NCBI GenBank assembly: GCA_903813345.2
Contig: CAIIXF020000006.1
Span: 5,260,989 to 5,324,988, forward strand
Direction of reading: 5' to 3'
Length of the DNA stretch: 64,000 nt
Origin: Owenia fusiformis
Taxonomy: Eukaryota; Annelida; Polychaeta; Sabellida; Oweniidae
Notes under the pieces: model-generated
What the model was told of the DNA's origin: nothing
Databases searched by the model: none
What the model saw: only the letters and a program-made list of their open reading frames with translations
Translations under genes and position numbers: made by a program
Shown here: piece after piece, positions 1 through 13,112 of the stretch
How the letters are laid out: every line of letters starts with the position of its first letter
How positions within the stretch are numbered: the stretch's first letter is position 1

Positions 1-780
1 TGTAAAAAGAAATCAGCAAAAACTCATAAGGACTTTTTTATTGTCGGCCATTTTGGATTTTTCGGTCCTAAAATCTTGTCTGTGAAGTCTTGTCTGCGCG
101 TTTTCAGGTGAACCGTTTGGTGGATCAATTTCAAATTTTCAGGGATGATTCTTAGTATAAAAATCTAGATCTCATTAGTTTTTTGGCATTCTGGGTAAAT
201 GTCAAGGCAGCCATTTTGGATTTTCCGTCTTAAAATCTTGCCTGTAAAGTCTTGTCTACGCGTTTTTAGGTGAACGGTTTGATAGATCAATTTCAAATTT
301 TCAGGGATGATTCTTTGTATGAAAATCTACATCTGATTACTTTTTTTGCATTCTGCGTAAATGTTAAGGCAGCCATTTTGGATTTTCTGTCCTAAAATCT
401 TGTCTGTAAAGTCTTGTCTACCCGTTTTCAGGTGAACCGTTTGGTAGATCAATTTCATATTTTCAGGGATGATTCTTAGTATGAAAATCTACAAACAGAT
501 TAGTTTTTTGACATTCTTGGTAAATGTCAAGGCAGCCATTTTGGATTTTCCATCCTGAAATATTGTCTGTAAAGTCTTCTTTACATGTTTTCTGGTTAAC
601 TGTGGGACGGATCAATTTCAAATTTTCAGGGTTGGTTCTTAGTATGAAAATCTAGAACTGACTAAATTTTTGGCATTCTGGGTAAATTTTAAGGTGGCCA
701 CTTTGGATTTTCCGTCCTCAAATTGTGTTGGTAAAGTCTTGTCTACTCATTTTCAGGATAACCATTTCACGGGATCACCA
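1..780. repeat. Tandem repeat, ~162-bp unit, about 4.5 copies
   Basis: The phrase ccattttggatttt and the text around it recur at about 48, 211, 373, 535 and 698, giving spacings of 162-163 bp. Each unit also carries the block tttcaaattttcaggg and a block like gtgaaccgtttggt. Copies differ by scattered substitutions and the last is the most diverged. The array runs off the left edge of the window, so its full size is unknown. No coding potential was seen. Confidence 0.9.
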
Positions 781-3700
781 CTTGGTGGGGACATTTTGTA
801 CACATTTGTGTTCTTGTATACTGTTGTATTCTGATCTAAGAAGCAATGGAAAATTACATTTTATTAGACGGTCAAGCCATGTAACTTAGTCAACATTCTA
901 TATTCGTATGTCCATCAATATTAACTAAGAATGGTGCCACAATTGAAGTAAAACGCTGTTAAATTATTTTCAATAAACCTTTCAGCAAACGTGTAAATGA
1001 TTATTTTGATGTTCTGTAAGTGTTACATATTGGTGAAGCAATCTTGGGGATATGGCCTAAATTTCTGAATTTCCACTATGTCCCTGTATACCCCTACTTC
1101 AAAAGATGTATGTTATTTGTCATTTTTCATTATGAATCAACCATAAATGTATTATTTCTTCTTTACATACAGAATGAACTTTCTGTTTTCAAATATTGAA
1201 AGATGGTACTGCATTTATTTTTCATAATATGGAGCAAACAATTGCGTGTCAATTTATACTGTAATATCCCACATACTTATATTTCAAGGGTAGTTTTGAA
1301 GAATAATCAAGAAAATCCATGTTTTCAAATGGATTCATCCTTGTCAAAGTACGTTAATGAGGATATGCGGTTTGAAAAACTAACAACATGTTTTAAGTTC
1401 TTACAATTCTTGGTTGAAACAAATATTTCGAAAGTTGTGATTTCGAATGTAATATCCAACTCAATGAAATTTGTTGATATTTGTGAATTTTTTCTTTCGG
1501 AATGCACATTGCTGGATCACAGAACCTTACCTTGTTCGTGATGCACGAAAAGTGCATTGTTAATACTTGACGTCGTTTGGATATTTGGATGTGATTGACG
1601 TTTTCGTTAATCTCCAACCACTGTCACTTCCAACTTAATTTTTGAAAGCCAAATATGATAGTCACGAATTGATATTTAAGTCACACGTTGATGCATACAT
1701 CATGTGTGTACATTAACGGTCGAATACATGCTGACTTATATTTTATATAAATATCCACAGTTTACAGTTTACTCAAATCATCAATTCTCATAACGCTTGA
1801 CACGCTTACATTTGGAATTGAAATTCCCTACATAATTGTCGACGCATGTTTAAAAGTCATGAAAACAAGGTTGAGCACAAAACAATGACCTAGTTACTGT
1901 CTATTTAGCATGGGATCACTAAGGGAAATATTATTAACAACTTAAATCGCCAACGGTTAAGTTGTATTCCTAGAAACTTATCAATTTAGAAATGCAAAAT
2001 GTTCAATTTTGTTTTTCAATTATAAAAATGGCACCTGTAGAGAACAACGTTCACAAAATTATTTAAAACGGAGACATTTACTTATGTTACATTCGTTGGC
2101 ATGTGTCAGGGAGTAAATAAGAAGAATATGCATTTGATTAATATCTTGTTCCCAAAGAAGTTTGTTAAGGAGCGGTATATCTTAACGTACTTTCATCATC
2201 CCGAAGTCAAATATTTTGGAATACTTATTTTGAGAACGCTTTGTTGAGAATGAATTCGAGATGTACTCAAAATTAAAACGTAAAAATGTGTATTATCATC
2301 ATAATAACCACCTCACAAATTATTTTTGAAATCAAAGATGTACGATTTTTGAGATTTTTATTTTTGAATGTTGACTTAGTTACTCGACTTGACTGTGAAG
2401 CCCCGTGCAACTTTTTAAATCAAATATTTCCTTCGCCTTTAGTTCGGTGAATGTTACTTGACGTGTAAGATGCATAGTTGTCCCCTTCAACAGAAGAAAA
2501 CAACTGTGTTATGTTCTTCATACAGCCCTTCATACATGCATGCAGAGACATATGTTTCTGATACACTTAAGGAGTTTCGTTTGAAGTATACGAATGTTCC
2601 ATATTGCAATAATCCCTATCGGGAGATCGAGCTATTTTAATTTTACTTATTTGCAATTTGACTTTACAAATAATACAGCAAATACAAAGAGACGAGAATA
2701 GCGTTCTGAAAGAAATTGAAGGAATATACGTTTTTGGCCCACCCTGTACATGCGTTTGAGTTGTTTGTACTACAGTATGTTGTCTGTTTTGGCAATTTTG
2801 AAATATTTGCATTATGTACGTATTCGTTACCAATGTGAGCATCGGGATATTCTAAACTTCATGCAAAAAGAATTTTCGAAATAACTACCAATTCTCCCAT
2901 GGGGCAAGCGACAGGTAGATATAGCATTTTTTACATTCTCCACTATCACAGAAATTCTGGTAATTTCACGCTGACTTCAGTGATTAGTAGTGCAATTAAT
3001 GCAATTGGCGCTTGCAATGGCTATCGAATATATTAATCGTACATTTAAAGCGTTAAGAATTTATAAAGTAACTGATTTATTGATAGATGTCTCTAGTAGT
3101 AAATATTTCTTCAATGAGACAGACTTGATAATACATTGAATCTTCTTCGTAGAGTGAGCGTTTCTCGACCCCTCCCATTTTTCAATGCTCGACTAGAAGA
3201 CCTCTCAAAGTTTAATTCTCATTTTGCTAAGTTTTCTTCGATGCAACTCGATACAAATACATGTACCCTTCTCCTAATGAGTGTAATGTGATTATTGCCC
3301 CCTATTAATGTAAGGAGATACATTTCTAATGAAATAATGTGATTATGTAATCGTGTAAATCCAATATACTAATACATGAATTATTGGACGGATTGCTAGA
3401 ATAGTATATCATAACGACATGAACGACTTGGGATGGAGATGGATTCTACATTAGTTTAATTTACTTTTGCTTTGGTCTCGGATATTGAAATAACCTAATG
3501 TAATCGTAAATATATACTTATAATATATGACTTTGACGGATTATATTATCGACCCGGGAAGGAGGGAGATGGGAGTGAGATGGACCTTGCATCAATCGTT
3601 GATTTTTGCTTTAATTGGTCTTACATAAACCTGACGCCCAAACATTTCTTCACTACAATAACGTACGATATCAGAAATTCAACCAATCCGCTTGAGTTAT

Positions 3701-6700
3701 ATTTTGAGGTTCAGCGATGATGCTCTCGTAATATAACCAGTAGAATGTGTTCTACAGAAAAAGTGGAGATCAGCTTTCGTTTATTGGAAAACAGCAATCT
3801 ACATACTAAAACCACAATTTCGCAGTTCCTTAGTGTTCTATACTACTGCGCTGCATTTGATGTTGTATGGGGAAGTCGGGTCACCTTGATTCGTCCTTCA
3901 CCGCTCTCGACCTCTAATATCATCTAGGACTTAACAGAAGCTTTTTGGGCGATTGCTGTGCTTTCAGAAGGTAAATCATTTATCTTACTATTGAAGTAAA
4001 TATTAGCAATATTGTACAATGAATGATAATGGTTATATAATATCATATTATGTGTCGATTTCTGGATGTACACATGTGGATAAGAGTAACATATTAATAA
4101 TATTATATTATTAATAAGTTACTGTAATCCACACGTGTTCATTTTATAATATGAGGTAACTAATAAGAAATATTTAGCGGGTAGGTAAGTTCAAAGTACT
4201 TATGCTTTTGAGTTATGCAGTATTGCAAAAAGTCATTTTAACCGCCGACTAGGAAATCAGATCGCTTAAAACATACACGAAGGGAAGCTTGGTTTGACAC
4301 GAGGATCAAATACATACAGTAAGCATTATCTCTAACGCATCTTGCTCGCTCAAATTATTGGTGTTAGAATTAGTTAAACATTCACAAGTATAGTCTTGGA
4401 AAATGTGGGTTAATCTCATTAACATATAGGCCTATAAGTGTGGTTACAGGTAGTTTTATCAGATATTTCACGTTTAAAGTGGTGCAAATATTTGCTTTAA
4501 CTCTTTAGTTTGATCTATCATGTCATCATCGTTTTCACATACTTTCGGCAGATTAGGTCGAGGTGGATTGGAAATGTGTCCTCATAATAACTTAAGATGA
4601 GATGAGATGAGAAACAAGTATTTTAGATTTCCTATCATAAATCATTAAAATAAATATGGTTTTCATATCATTCATCATGAAATGAAAATGATTTATTCCC
4701 CACTCCAAGTAGCTGCTATAGTAAGTTTCACCTGCTGAGGACATATGAAGTAATTGTAACAGTGTGTCCAGCTTATAACAGGTGGTGGTATGTTGATTAA
4801 ATGTCAATGTTTATTTCAACCAACTTATCTATTATATATATTCACACATCTGTCGGACAATGGACTTTATTGATATATTACAATCAATATTTACAATTAA
4901 CAATTAAGGTCAACATTCAAAATAAATCGAATTAGGGTCGCCGATATAAACATTTTGTTCCAGTTTTGAAAATGGTAAGTTTACACTCGCTTTGACTGAA
5001 TTATTCTATAAATCGATACCATATATACTCAAATGCAAGTAAACAAATCATTTGCAAAATTTAGAATTATTACTTGCGGAGTGAGAACTGGGTTCAAATA
5101 TCGGAGTTGTATGGCAAATTGGCAAGCTGAACTTTGAAGCCAAAGCAGAAAAGAGGAACACGGCAGACCTATAAAATGTAAACAAGTGTATGCACTCTAG
5201 GGTCAAAACATCAATTAAAAAGCTATAAATTAGAAAAAGCACAGGTACAATGTACATTAAAGAGACCACGATGTTCATACGTGGTTTATTTCATACAATC
5301 GTCGCTGATTCGATACTTTTTTAAATCTATTATTACTTTTATTGATTCTCGTAAATAAAGGTCATCTCCCTTAAAACATTTTTAGTTGCTGACAAAATGT
5401 TGATTACGTTTACCCCCTATTGAAAACGTGTTTTGTGAGTGTATCTATCGCATGGGCACAAAATAAGTTTTTTATGTTTGCATAAAAGCGAGCTGTATGA
5501 ATATTGAATGGCATAAATAATATAATTTGTCACAATGGTAGGGCCATTTAGTCTGACAACTGGTATCGTAGAAAAGGTTAAGTCGGGATGGGGATGGAAG
5601 GCACATTCTGAGGCTTACATGTACGTATAATGCATAAATGACAGTGATATTTTACTACGTTTGGTACCCCTACATGTATGCATAATAGTTAATTCCAAGG
5701 CTGATGCTGTGGATGTTAGTAATATCTTCCTGTTTAATAGTTAAGCCCGAGGGGGAGGGTCCGGATCATTCAAGGTCAATCTTAGATGAAATATGAATGG
5801 AACTGATAAGAGGCGAAAACGGGTTTTGAGACGAATGTGACCGTTTTTCATCATCGATATACATCCGACACACCAGGATATAAAAACACCTGCGATTCAA
5901 GTTATTAATATTTAACCATTTAGAATTGATTTCAAGTCGTTCGAGGGCCAAATATCCTTGATATGCGTTAAATTACTGATGGTAGGTAATTGCAATAATA
6001 GGTCGATACACTATTATCCTACAAAGATAATGATACGTTTACTTCCCGATGAATAACACCAGGGAATATAATTATTGATGTTGAAAAATCCCTCCTCGAA
6101 AATCGTAAATCACGTGGTAATCTCCGTATTTGAAGCGTATTAACCTGGCCGTCCCTGTAATTTATTTTCCAATTGTTTTACTTTTTGAAATACCTTCCTT
6201 AAAGTTGTCATTTTTCTTTCATTTTTTTAAAAAGTCTCATTTTGTCAAGTAACATTGTTTGAAAAAGTTCACTTTTTCATTTCCTCCAAAATTTTCATTT
6301 TAAACCCCAGCATAGATCATGGTTAAAAACACTAAATGCACTGGTCGGAATTAAATATGGATCTTATGCTTAGGTCAATATAATACAAAAATCATATTCG
6401 GTCCTTCCCAATGAATAACCTTTGTATCCTGACCGCCTATCACAGTTTGCATGCTGTCTTAAATATGCATCAACAGTAGCCAAGTTGCTCACATAAGTCT
6501 ACTTCATGGTTGGAATGAATTGTGTTATATGGGACATTTGGTGTAACTTTGCTTGCCTGCTGTCCTCGCTATAGCTATAAATATTTGAACATTTAATGCA
6601 CGATGCTTAGATTTCTAAAGTTTGTAAGCGACAATTTTATTAAACATTCATGAGCATCTCCTTTTTCAATTCTGAGTTTAGACACTTTTACACAACTACA

Positions 6701-7929
6701 ATAATGTACATTAACTTGACTTGGAAAAACATTCAAGACAGGTTTTGAAAAGTTTAACATTTTTAAAGTTATTCATCTCAAAATATTCCAATATTTGAAT
6801 TTTATGCATTTATTAATTTTAAAAGAATTTTTATGAAATGATAATGATACGCTGTGATGTGACTCAGGTGGCTAAGTATTTTTTCAAATTTTTTCACTGA
6901 AAAGTTTCACATATACTGCACATTTTGAAAACATTGCGGTAGAACTATAACCAACATATAACATTCCAACCAAATTCGTCAAATGTCTGTTTCTTTAAAG
7001 TTGCTTCTAACATTGTACATTCTCCATTATTTTCTGATACTTATATAAAGTCGTAGTTTTTATGATTTACCATATTCTTCTGCAGTTAATTACCTTGAAA
7101 CAGGATATTGCTATTGATTGATTTTGCTAAGTTAACAGAATAGACCTTATCTTCATAGCGAGTAAATAGCACTTGAATAAAAGGTCGACTTCCCATATGA
7201 AAAATACTTCACATTTGTTAAGATATTACATTAAATATTATGGTTTGAAAAATAGATTCAGGCCAGATTGTTTTGTATAAGCATGTTAATCCAATCAGTA
7301 ACTCAACAATAATTTCAAGATAAGGCATGGAACTTGAAAAGAAAAAATGCATTAAAAATCACAATCAAGAACGTTCCTTATGCAAATTGTACCTGCTCTC
7401 CTGCGACAGATCTAGCACTAAATGTTTCGCTTGGATCTTCATATTTCTATTGTTACTTCTTTGGTTAAGAACAGGTGTGAACGCTGTAATTTAATATTTA
7501 CAATGGCTTATTATTGTAGGAACCTTATCATTATTAAGCTGATGTCATATTTTCAGTGAAACCGAACATCTTCGGATTTGACAAAACTTTTTTCATGATA
7601 GAAATCCGGGAATCCGGTCGATTGCAACCGGAATATCATAACTTTGAGGGGAGGAGGTGCATCAGAGTTCTTCTATTCGACATTCCCAAGTCTTCTCATA
7701 CCATATCATAATACGATGTTTTCCATGTATGATATTTCAGACCACGATTCCCATTCAAACTTTTTATACCATATACCATATTTTTCACAAATCTTCTCCT
7801 AAAAACATACGTTTACACCAGAACCTGTTGGAAAAACATATACAGGATAATCCCAGTAATACAGACTCGTTCTTAGTGTTCATGTACTTAATGAAACTGC
7901 GAAATGGTAATAGGGAAATAAAAGCATGT
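781..7929. other. Intergenic stretch, no gene recognised
   Basis: About 7 kb of AT-rich DNA. The only open frames are short and lack splice context or family resemblance; the longest, 1203-1541, gives 112 unrecognised residues. Two small structures stand out. A lone mariner-type terminal repeat lies at 2731-2748 (tttttggcccaccctgta), with no partner found nearby. A ~70-bp palindrome at 4069-4138 has arms built on acacatgtgga and tccacacgtgt around an AT-rich loop. Two blocks near 3330-3480 and 3500-3630 look like diverged duplicates of each other. Confidence 0.6.
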
Positions 7930-8220
7930 CAGGGGCGGATCTGGGAACCAACAAGGGGGGGGGGCAAATTTCAGGTCAGAGAAAAAAAGTTTGGGCCCCT
8001 AAAACCCAAAAGTTGGCTCAAACTTTGAAATTTTGAGGCCCATTTTCTTGAAAATTTGGCCTGAAATTAAAAAATAAGGCCTTAAAAGACCCAGTAATGA
8101 CCAAAAAGTCCCACTTTTAGGGGCCTTAAGGCCTTTTTTGGTCAAAATTTTTTTGGACCCATTTTTTTCTGGGACCACCAAAGGAGGGGGCCCCCAGCCC
8201 CTCCCCCCAGATCCACCAGT
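7930..8220. mobile_element. Short hAT-like MITE
   Basis: The element starts caggggcggatctggg and ends cccagatccaccagt, which are imperfect inverted termini. It is flanked by a 6-bp direct repeat, gcatgt (7924-7929 and 8221-8226). The CAGGGGCGGATC-type terminus is common in non-autonomous hAT-like elements of invertebrates. A duplication of 6 bp is shorter than the usual 8 bp of hAT. The interior is rich in G and C runs and has no coding capacity. Confidence 0.7.
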
Positions 8221-8226
8221 GCATGT

Positions 8227-9015
8227 AGTGTGTAGAGGATATGAGAGGTTGAATTCTTTCCCTATCTAATTTTCCTCTTAAAAAGTCAAGTTTAGTTCTT
8301 TTAGATTGGGTCAGATTAGATCCTTTGGGATTTGATACATTTAGGAAATCTATATTCTAATCATGTGCGTCTATTATGTACAGGGAAGATAGTTAGACAA
8401 AGTAAACCATGAGAATAATTTACTGCCTGCGCTCATAATCGAATGCCATCGAGTGTTATTTATCTCGCAAATGATTATTAAGTTTTTGATGAGTTTGCAA
8501 TTCTATTTGATATCCTCCATAAATGACATATTGACAAATCGACAAAGACGTGTGGTGAATGCTGAAAAGATTAAATTAAAAAGTGTTATTAATACCGTGT
8601 TAATTTTGCTTTTTCCGTATTTCGGCTTGATTTCCCGTTTCCCCTTGAACTCATGTGTCCTGCTCTATTTAAAGCACTCCAGTTTTCTGAAATATTGGCA
8701 TTTTCGCTGATATTAAAATCTCAATATATATATTATGGAATGCCGACTCACAACGAGCATCATGACCCATAAGTCATAGACATAATTTGTTACAACGAGG
8801 CTCGATCGTCGGGTATGTAGTTTTTCTGATTTTTTTATATGCGGTACATGGGAAACCTCAGTAATGAAGAAAACGTTATCTGAATGAATATCATCGTGTT
8901 TTGAAATATGCTAGTTGTTTTTTAGGAAGAGGAGTATATCAGAAAGAACTTCTATCGATTATTCAGTAGTTCATACAAGTATGTTAAATACTTTTTCAGT
9001 GTCGTTGTCAGCTTT
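8227..9015. other. Intergenic stretch, nothing recognised
   Basis: There is no gene, RNA or repeat I can support here. An 85-codon open frame at 8453-8710 has no recognisable features. Confidence 0.5.
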
Positions 9016-9024
9016 AAAAGCTGG

Positions 9025-9114
9025 TACCCTTTGCATTCGTTTGACTTCACTTCTTAAAAGAGAGATTCGTCTTCTTCGTCTTCTGTAGTTTAACTAGATT
9101 CTGCACGCAGGGTA
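9025..9114. mobile_element. 90-bp miniature element with 9-bp TSD
   Basis: The element starts taccctttgcattcg and ends ctgcacgcagggta, so the outermost bases (TACCCT / AGGGTA) are inverted. It is flanked by a perfect 9-bp direct repeat, aaaagctgg (9016-9024 and 9115-9123). The same termini bound a longer copy at 48102-48479, so this is probably an internal-deletion derivative. The transposase family is not known; 8-9-bp duplications would fit hAT-, P- or Mutator-like enzymes. Confidence 0.8.
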
Positions 9115-9256
9115 AAAAGCTGGCGGTTGAAGCAAACAATAAACAGTAAACTGGTAAACATCAATTGATATGAAATACTTGTAGCACATACAACGATAAT
9201 GTCAACGTGTGACCAGAGACAGTGACATTTAATATACATTAGCGTGTGTTTATGTA

Positions 9257-10225
9257 CAGGGTGGTCAAAAAACGGCAACCCTAGTTTTTCCTAATATCTT
9301 TGTCATTCTAAAAAATAACTCCCTGATATTTTACACATTTGTACATCATTCAATTTCCTACCAACCTACTATATTCCATGACCATCGGACTGACAGTCAC
9401 AATATTACTGCATTTTAAGCAACATGCCCCAGATGGCCACTTTCGGGCTGTCTGAGCTGGCCTGTTATTCAAATGAACTCCATTTCCAACTTGATGCACT
9501 GGTAAACTCTAACAATTATGTATTCTTCGTGAGCCAAGCACTTGATGAAGTAGTGGAGAGGCACCTTCACACAGACAGATGCACAGTTTAGTGTGTTCTC
9601 ACTACAGAAGATAGGGTCCTTTACCTTTGATGATATCAACGGATATGCAATAGCTGTCAACATCAAACTCTATTTTGTGATTCCCATGGAGTTTTGGGGA
9701 CTTTCGGTGAACCCAAGGGGTTGATAGGCTGCAACAGTGGTTCCAACAAGACAGATCCATACCCCATAACCCAATGATGCACAATAATGGCTTTGGGACC
9801 ACTTCAATGACCACATTATCAGCAGTACAACAGACAATGAATGGGCACCCCATAGCCCAGATATGGCCCCATTTAATCTTTACCAGTGGGGATATCCCAA
9901 AGATAGAGTGTAGGGTAATAACACTAGAGAGACATTTGACCTCAAAATAAAGATCACATGTGTCGTTCAGGCCATACTTGCTGAGGAATGCAGTTATGTC
10001 ATTGACAGGTTTGGAAAATGTCGTTTGCCTACAGCACGATATTGGAAAACTGGGGCACCTTGCTTAAAGTGCTGTAACATTGCGACTATCAGCTCAATGT
10101 TCATGAAATAATACAGTCTAGTATGCAATTGAATGATGTACATGTGTGCCAAATATCAGGGCAAAATTTCTAAAAATGACATAGATATGAGGAAAAATTA
10201 GGGTTGCTGTTTTTTGACCACCTTG
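9257..10225 (+). mobile_element. Mariner-like transposon, decayed
   Basis: Inverted termini begin cagggtggtcaaaaaa on the left and end ttttttgaccaccttg on the right. They are flanked by TA (9255-9256 and 10226-10227), the target duplication of the Tc1/mariner superfamily. The inverted similarity continues inward for about 100 bp, including aaccctagtttttcct and its complement. The interior holds the remains of a transposase on the + strand (separate entry). At 969 bp it is shorter than an intact mariner of about 1.3 kb, so an internal part is probably lost. Confidence 0.85.
9470..10075 (+). pseudogene. Mariner-like transposase remnant
   Basis: The best-preserved stretch is 9788-9907, which reads in one frame as WLWDHFNDHIIS, then NEWAPHSPDMAPFNLYQWGY. 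This matches the transposase C-terminal block of the form W-x-RSPD-L-x-P-x-D-FFLWGYLK. The final catalytic aspartate position reads N instead of D, and stop codons follow closely. Downstream text to about 10075 still resembles the C-terminal tail in the same direction. The N-terminal DNA-binding part was not found. This is a dead transposase. Confidence 0.75.
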
Positions 10226-10227
10226 TA

Positions 10228-11422
10228 TATGGGCGTGTCAATGGCATGTCATATGGGCGTATCAATGTTTGTCATTGCATTTTGTGTCTGCCCTGCTAGC
10301 TATTTTTCATGTTTACAAATATAACACAATGATTTCATTTCATTCTGTATTATCAATAAAACTTTCTTTGTTTCCAAGATTTAGAACAGACGGGGGAAGT
10401 TCTCGTATTTGCTTGAACCAGAGACACATAAAACACTGGATGAAATAACCATGCATATAAAGTGAACCATAAGCTGTATGGTTCATTGTCTATTAATTTT
10501 ACTTGTTGAGATTCCATGAATCCGTTCCTGTTTCATAATGTTGTTCGTTTGAGCTTTAAGCAAGTTTAAATCGTTCTCAGGTGCATAGAACAGTTGGAGC
10601 AGCTGCTGAAAACATCTTCAAACTGGGTCATTGATGATTTATTTCATGAGCGGTGTTAAAATAAGGAACGGTACGAGAGGCCGTGGTTGTATGATTCGTG
10701 CCCGGGATTCGTGCCCTACTTATTATCATATATGGCGGGGAGAGCTAAGTCGTACTTTTCGACCTTTGATCGGTAGACTAAAACTTCATTTTTCGTATAA
10801 CCAGTTTTTCTGGATTTTATATTGAAGGGACTATATCAAATTAAAGCAAATAATCATCTGCAAGGCCTTATTTATTTTATTCATTTAAATCATGGGCTTT
10901 CAATTCTAGTTGAAAGCCCATGTTTAAATCAAAACCATATAAAATATGTCGTGATACATTGAGATATATCAAGTCTGAATGGGAATAAAAATATAATGAT
11001 AACTATTTTTAATGTCTGATTAGTAATTCCGTATAGAAGATAAAATGACATAATGTTCTGAATTCATCTTCATTATCAGTAGCTCATTCCACCTAAAAAT
11101 GTCACGGCTCGGGAATTTATTTTTTCCGTAACTAACTATGTTGTACCTAGATTTCTTGCTAGCCCCTTGGTAGTTAATAGCCTAGGAATTAATTCAGTTT
11201 ACTGAACATTCTTGTTTTATGGCCTCAGTGAAAGGATGAATTGTATGATATCTACGTACACAACAAACTTACAGATGAAACGAATATAGTGCGTAATATC
11301 ATTTAAAGGTAGAATCTAAAATAAAAAGTAACCCTTACAAAAATTATTAAATGGTAGGTTTTTGTCTCATTTTAATTGCTTTATTGCAATCAATTTCAAG
11401 AATTAGACATACAAAATTCATA
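10228..11422. other. Intergenic stretch with one hairpin
   Basis: No gene was seen. A near-perfect hairpin lies at about 10884-10926, with arms atgggctttcaa and ttgaaagcccat. Its role is unknown. Confidence 0.5.
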
Positions 11423-11553
11423 CAAATATTTCATTCTATTGATGTGAATACCTGTGCATCTTTCACAACTGATTAAACACGAGACCCTGAATCTAGTGGA
11501 ATATCATCCTGTGAAAGTGCTACCGGTATTCACAGAAAATAGAATGAAATTTG
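11423..11553. mobile_element. 131-bp MITE hairpin, TA-flanked
   Basis: The two arms, caaatatttcattcta... and ...tagaatgaaatttg, are inverted copies of about 45 bp (gtgaatacctgtgc pairs imperfectly with its partner). TA dinucleotides flank both ends (11421-11422 and 11554-11555). The size and TA target suggest a Tc1/mariner-type MITE. It lies about 350 bp upstream of the opine dehydrogenase start codon. Confidence 0.7.
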
Positions 11554-11903
11554 TATTTTATAATAATATATCTAGTATCACTCTCGAGCTGACTATCCTC
11601 CATTATTAATCAATACGTTGATCAATTGATACACTTACGTAGGTTAATACCTATGTTTACGTGCCATTGATTAAATTTAGGAGTTTAAAATTTAAAATCT
11701 TTTTGAGATATCATATTTGTGGTAGGCTGGGGTCCATTGGATGAAATATTTTAAATGTACATCGTTGCAATTATGTACAATCACTCATATCTGATTCTGT
11801 CTTTGAGTATATCTCAAGTATGTTTTATATTGACATTGTGGGGACAAAAACCAATAAACTGCAAAGAGAACAGGAACTAATAATTCCCTTTTTGTTCCAG
11901 GTC

Positions 11904-13112
11904 ATGCCGGGGGATTTAAAGGTCGTGGTTTGTGGTGGGGGCAATGCGGCCCACACAATGGCAGGTCTTGCAGCCTCGAGACAAAATACAGACGTTCGGG
12001 TTTTTGATCTGTTCAGCGACGAAGCAGAACGCTGGGCTAAAGCTTTGGGTAACGATGATTTAACTGTATCTGTGCACAGAGAAGGAAAAATTACTGACAT
12101 TAAAAGTAAGCCCAATGTTATAACGAACGACCCTAGCAAGTCGCTTCCGGGTGCCGACATTATCATTATCGCTGTTCCTGCATTCGCACACGCTGCCTAT
12201 CTCGACGCTATCAAATCCTACCTCAAACCAGGCCTAATCATCGTTGCTACCCCTGGTCAACCGGGCTTTGAGTTTGAGGTGAAGAGCAAACTAGGAGAAG
12301 GCGTATCACAGTGCAATGTTGTTTGCATAGAAACATTACCATGGGCGTGTAGAATAAAGGAGTTCGGCCGACAAGTGGAGATACTCGGTTGTAAAGTATC
12401 GATGACGGGAGCCATAAAATATGCAGATCCCCCTGCGGGACCGGATCCTCAAGACACGTTTCAGTTTCTGCTTGGCCCCGAGCCTGTCCTAAACATCAAA
12501 GGTCACCTTCTTGCCGTATCTCTTATGTCCGTCAACTCGTATCTCCACAGTGCCATTCTCTATGGGCGATGGGGGCCCGAAGTGTGGGACGGGACACCGG
12601 TAGCGGAGGCCCCGCTTTTCTACCAAGGACTGGACGAACATAGTACCGACATACTGGACGCCATGACACGAGAAGTAGTCTCAATCGCAAAGATGGTAAC
12701 TGCAAAACGACAAAATGTCGACATGTCAACGGTAGTTCATATTCACGACTGGTATACGACTGTCTACGCTGCGGATATCACCGACCCGACCACTCTGCAG
12801 TCAACGCTTAAAACCAACAAGGCTTACAATGGGTTGAGGCATCCTTGTGTCCCAGCGGGAGATGGTAAAGTACTGCCCGATTTCAGTCATCGTTACCTAG
12901 GTGAGGACATCCCATATGGCCTCACTGTCACCAAGGGGATAGCTGAGATTGTTGGCACCCCAGTGCCTGTTACAGATATGGTGTTAAAATGGTGTCAGGA
13001 AAAAATGGGAAAAGAATATCTGGTTGATGGCAAATTAGTAGGTAAAGATGTCGCGTCGACACGTGCCCCACAGAAATATGGTTTCTATACCCTCGACGAC
13101 ATCCTCAATTGA
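11904..13112 (+). CDS. Opine dehydrogenase (octopine/tauropine/strombine type)
   Basis: A 402-residue cytosolic enzyme. The family reductively condenses pyruvate with an amino acid using NADH, regenerating NAD+ during hypoxia or burst work in marine invertebrates. The N-terminal Rossmann domain shows VVVCGGGNAAHTMAGLAA (about residues 7-24). The central segment CIETLPWACRIKEFGR and the C-terminal helical domain with NSYLHSAILYGRWG are typical of the family; His215 is placed like the catalytic histidine of scallop octopine dehydrogenase. Length fits the family (about 400). The open frame reaches back to 11820, but ttttgttccag at 11890-11900 looks like a splice acceptor just before ATGCCG, so I start at 11904 and infer a 5' UTR intron. 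The coding part is uninterrupted. A poly(A) signal candidate, aataaa, lies at 13281. Amino-acid preference cannot be read from sequence. Confidence 0.95.
   Translation: MPGDLKVVVCGGGNAAHTMAGLAASRQNTDVRVFDLFSDEAERWAKALGNDDLTVSVHREGKITDIKSKPNVITNDPSKSLPGADIIIIAVPAFAHAAYLDAIKSYLKPGLIIVATPGQPGFEFEVKSKLGEGVSQCNVVCIETLPWACRIKEFGRQVEILGCKVSMTGAIKYADPPAGPDPQDTFQFLLGPEPVLNIKGHLLAVSLMSVNSYLHSAILYGRWGPEVWDGTPVAEAPLFYQGLDEHSTDILDAMTREVVSIAKMVTAKRQNVDMSTVVHIHDWYTTVYAADITDPTTLQSTLKTNKAYNGLRHPCVPAGDGKVLPDFSHRYLGEDIPYGLTVTKGIAEIVGTPVPVTDMVLKWCQEKMGKEYLVDGKLVGKDVASTRAPQKYGFYTLDDILN

Noticed and set aside
1203-1541. 112-codon open frame
   Set aside because: No recognisable features, no splice context, composition like the surrounding AT-rich DNA.
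11820-11903. Upstream methionine (28 codons earlier) as the opine dehydrogenase start
   Set aside because: The segment ends in a pyrimidine-rich tract plus AG like a splice acceptor, and the family starts near MPGDLKVVV.
11825-12166. Antisense open frame within opine dehydrogenase
   Set aside because: Shadow of a strongly supported gene on the other strand.
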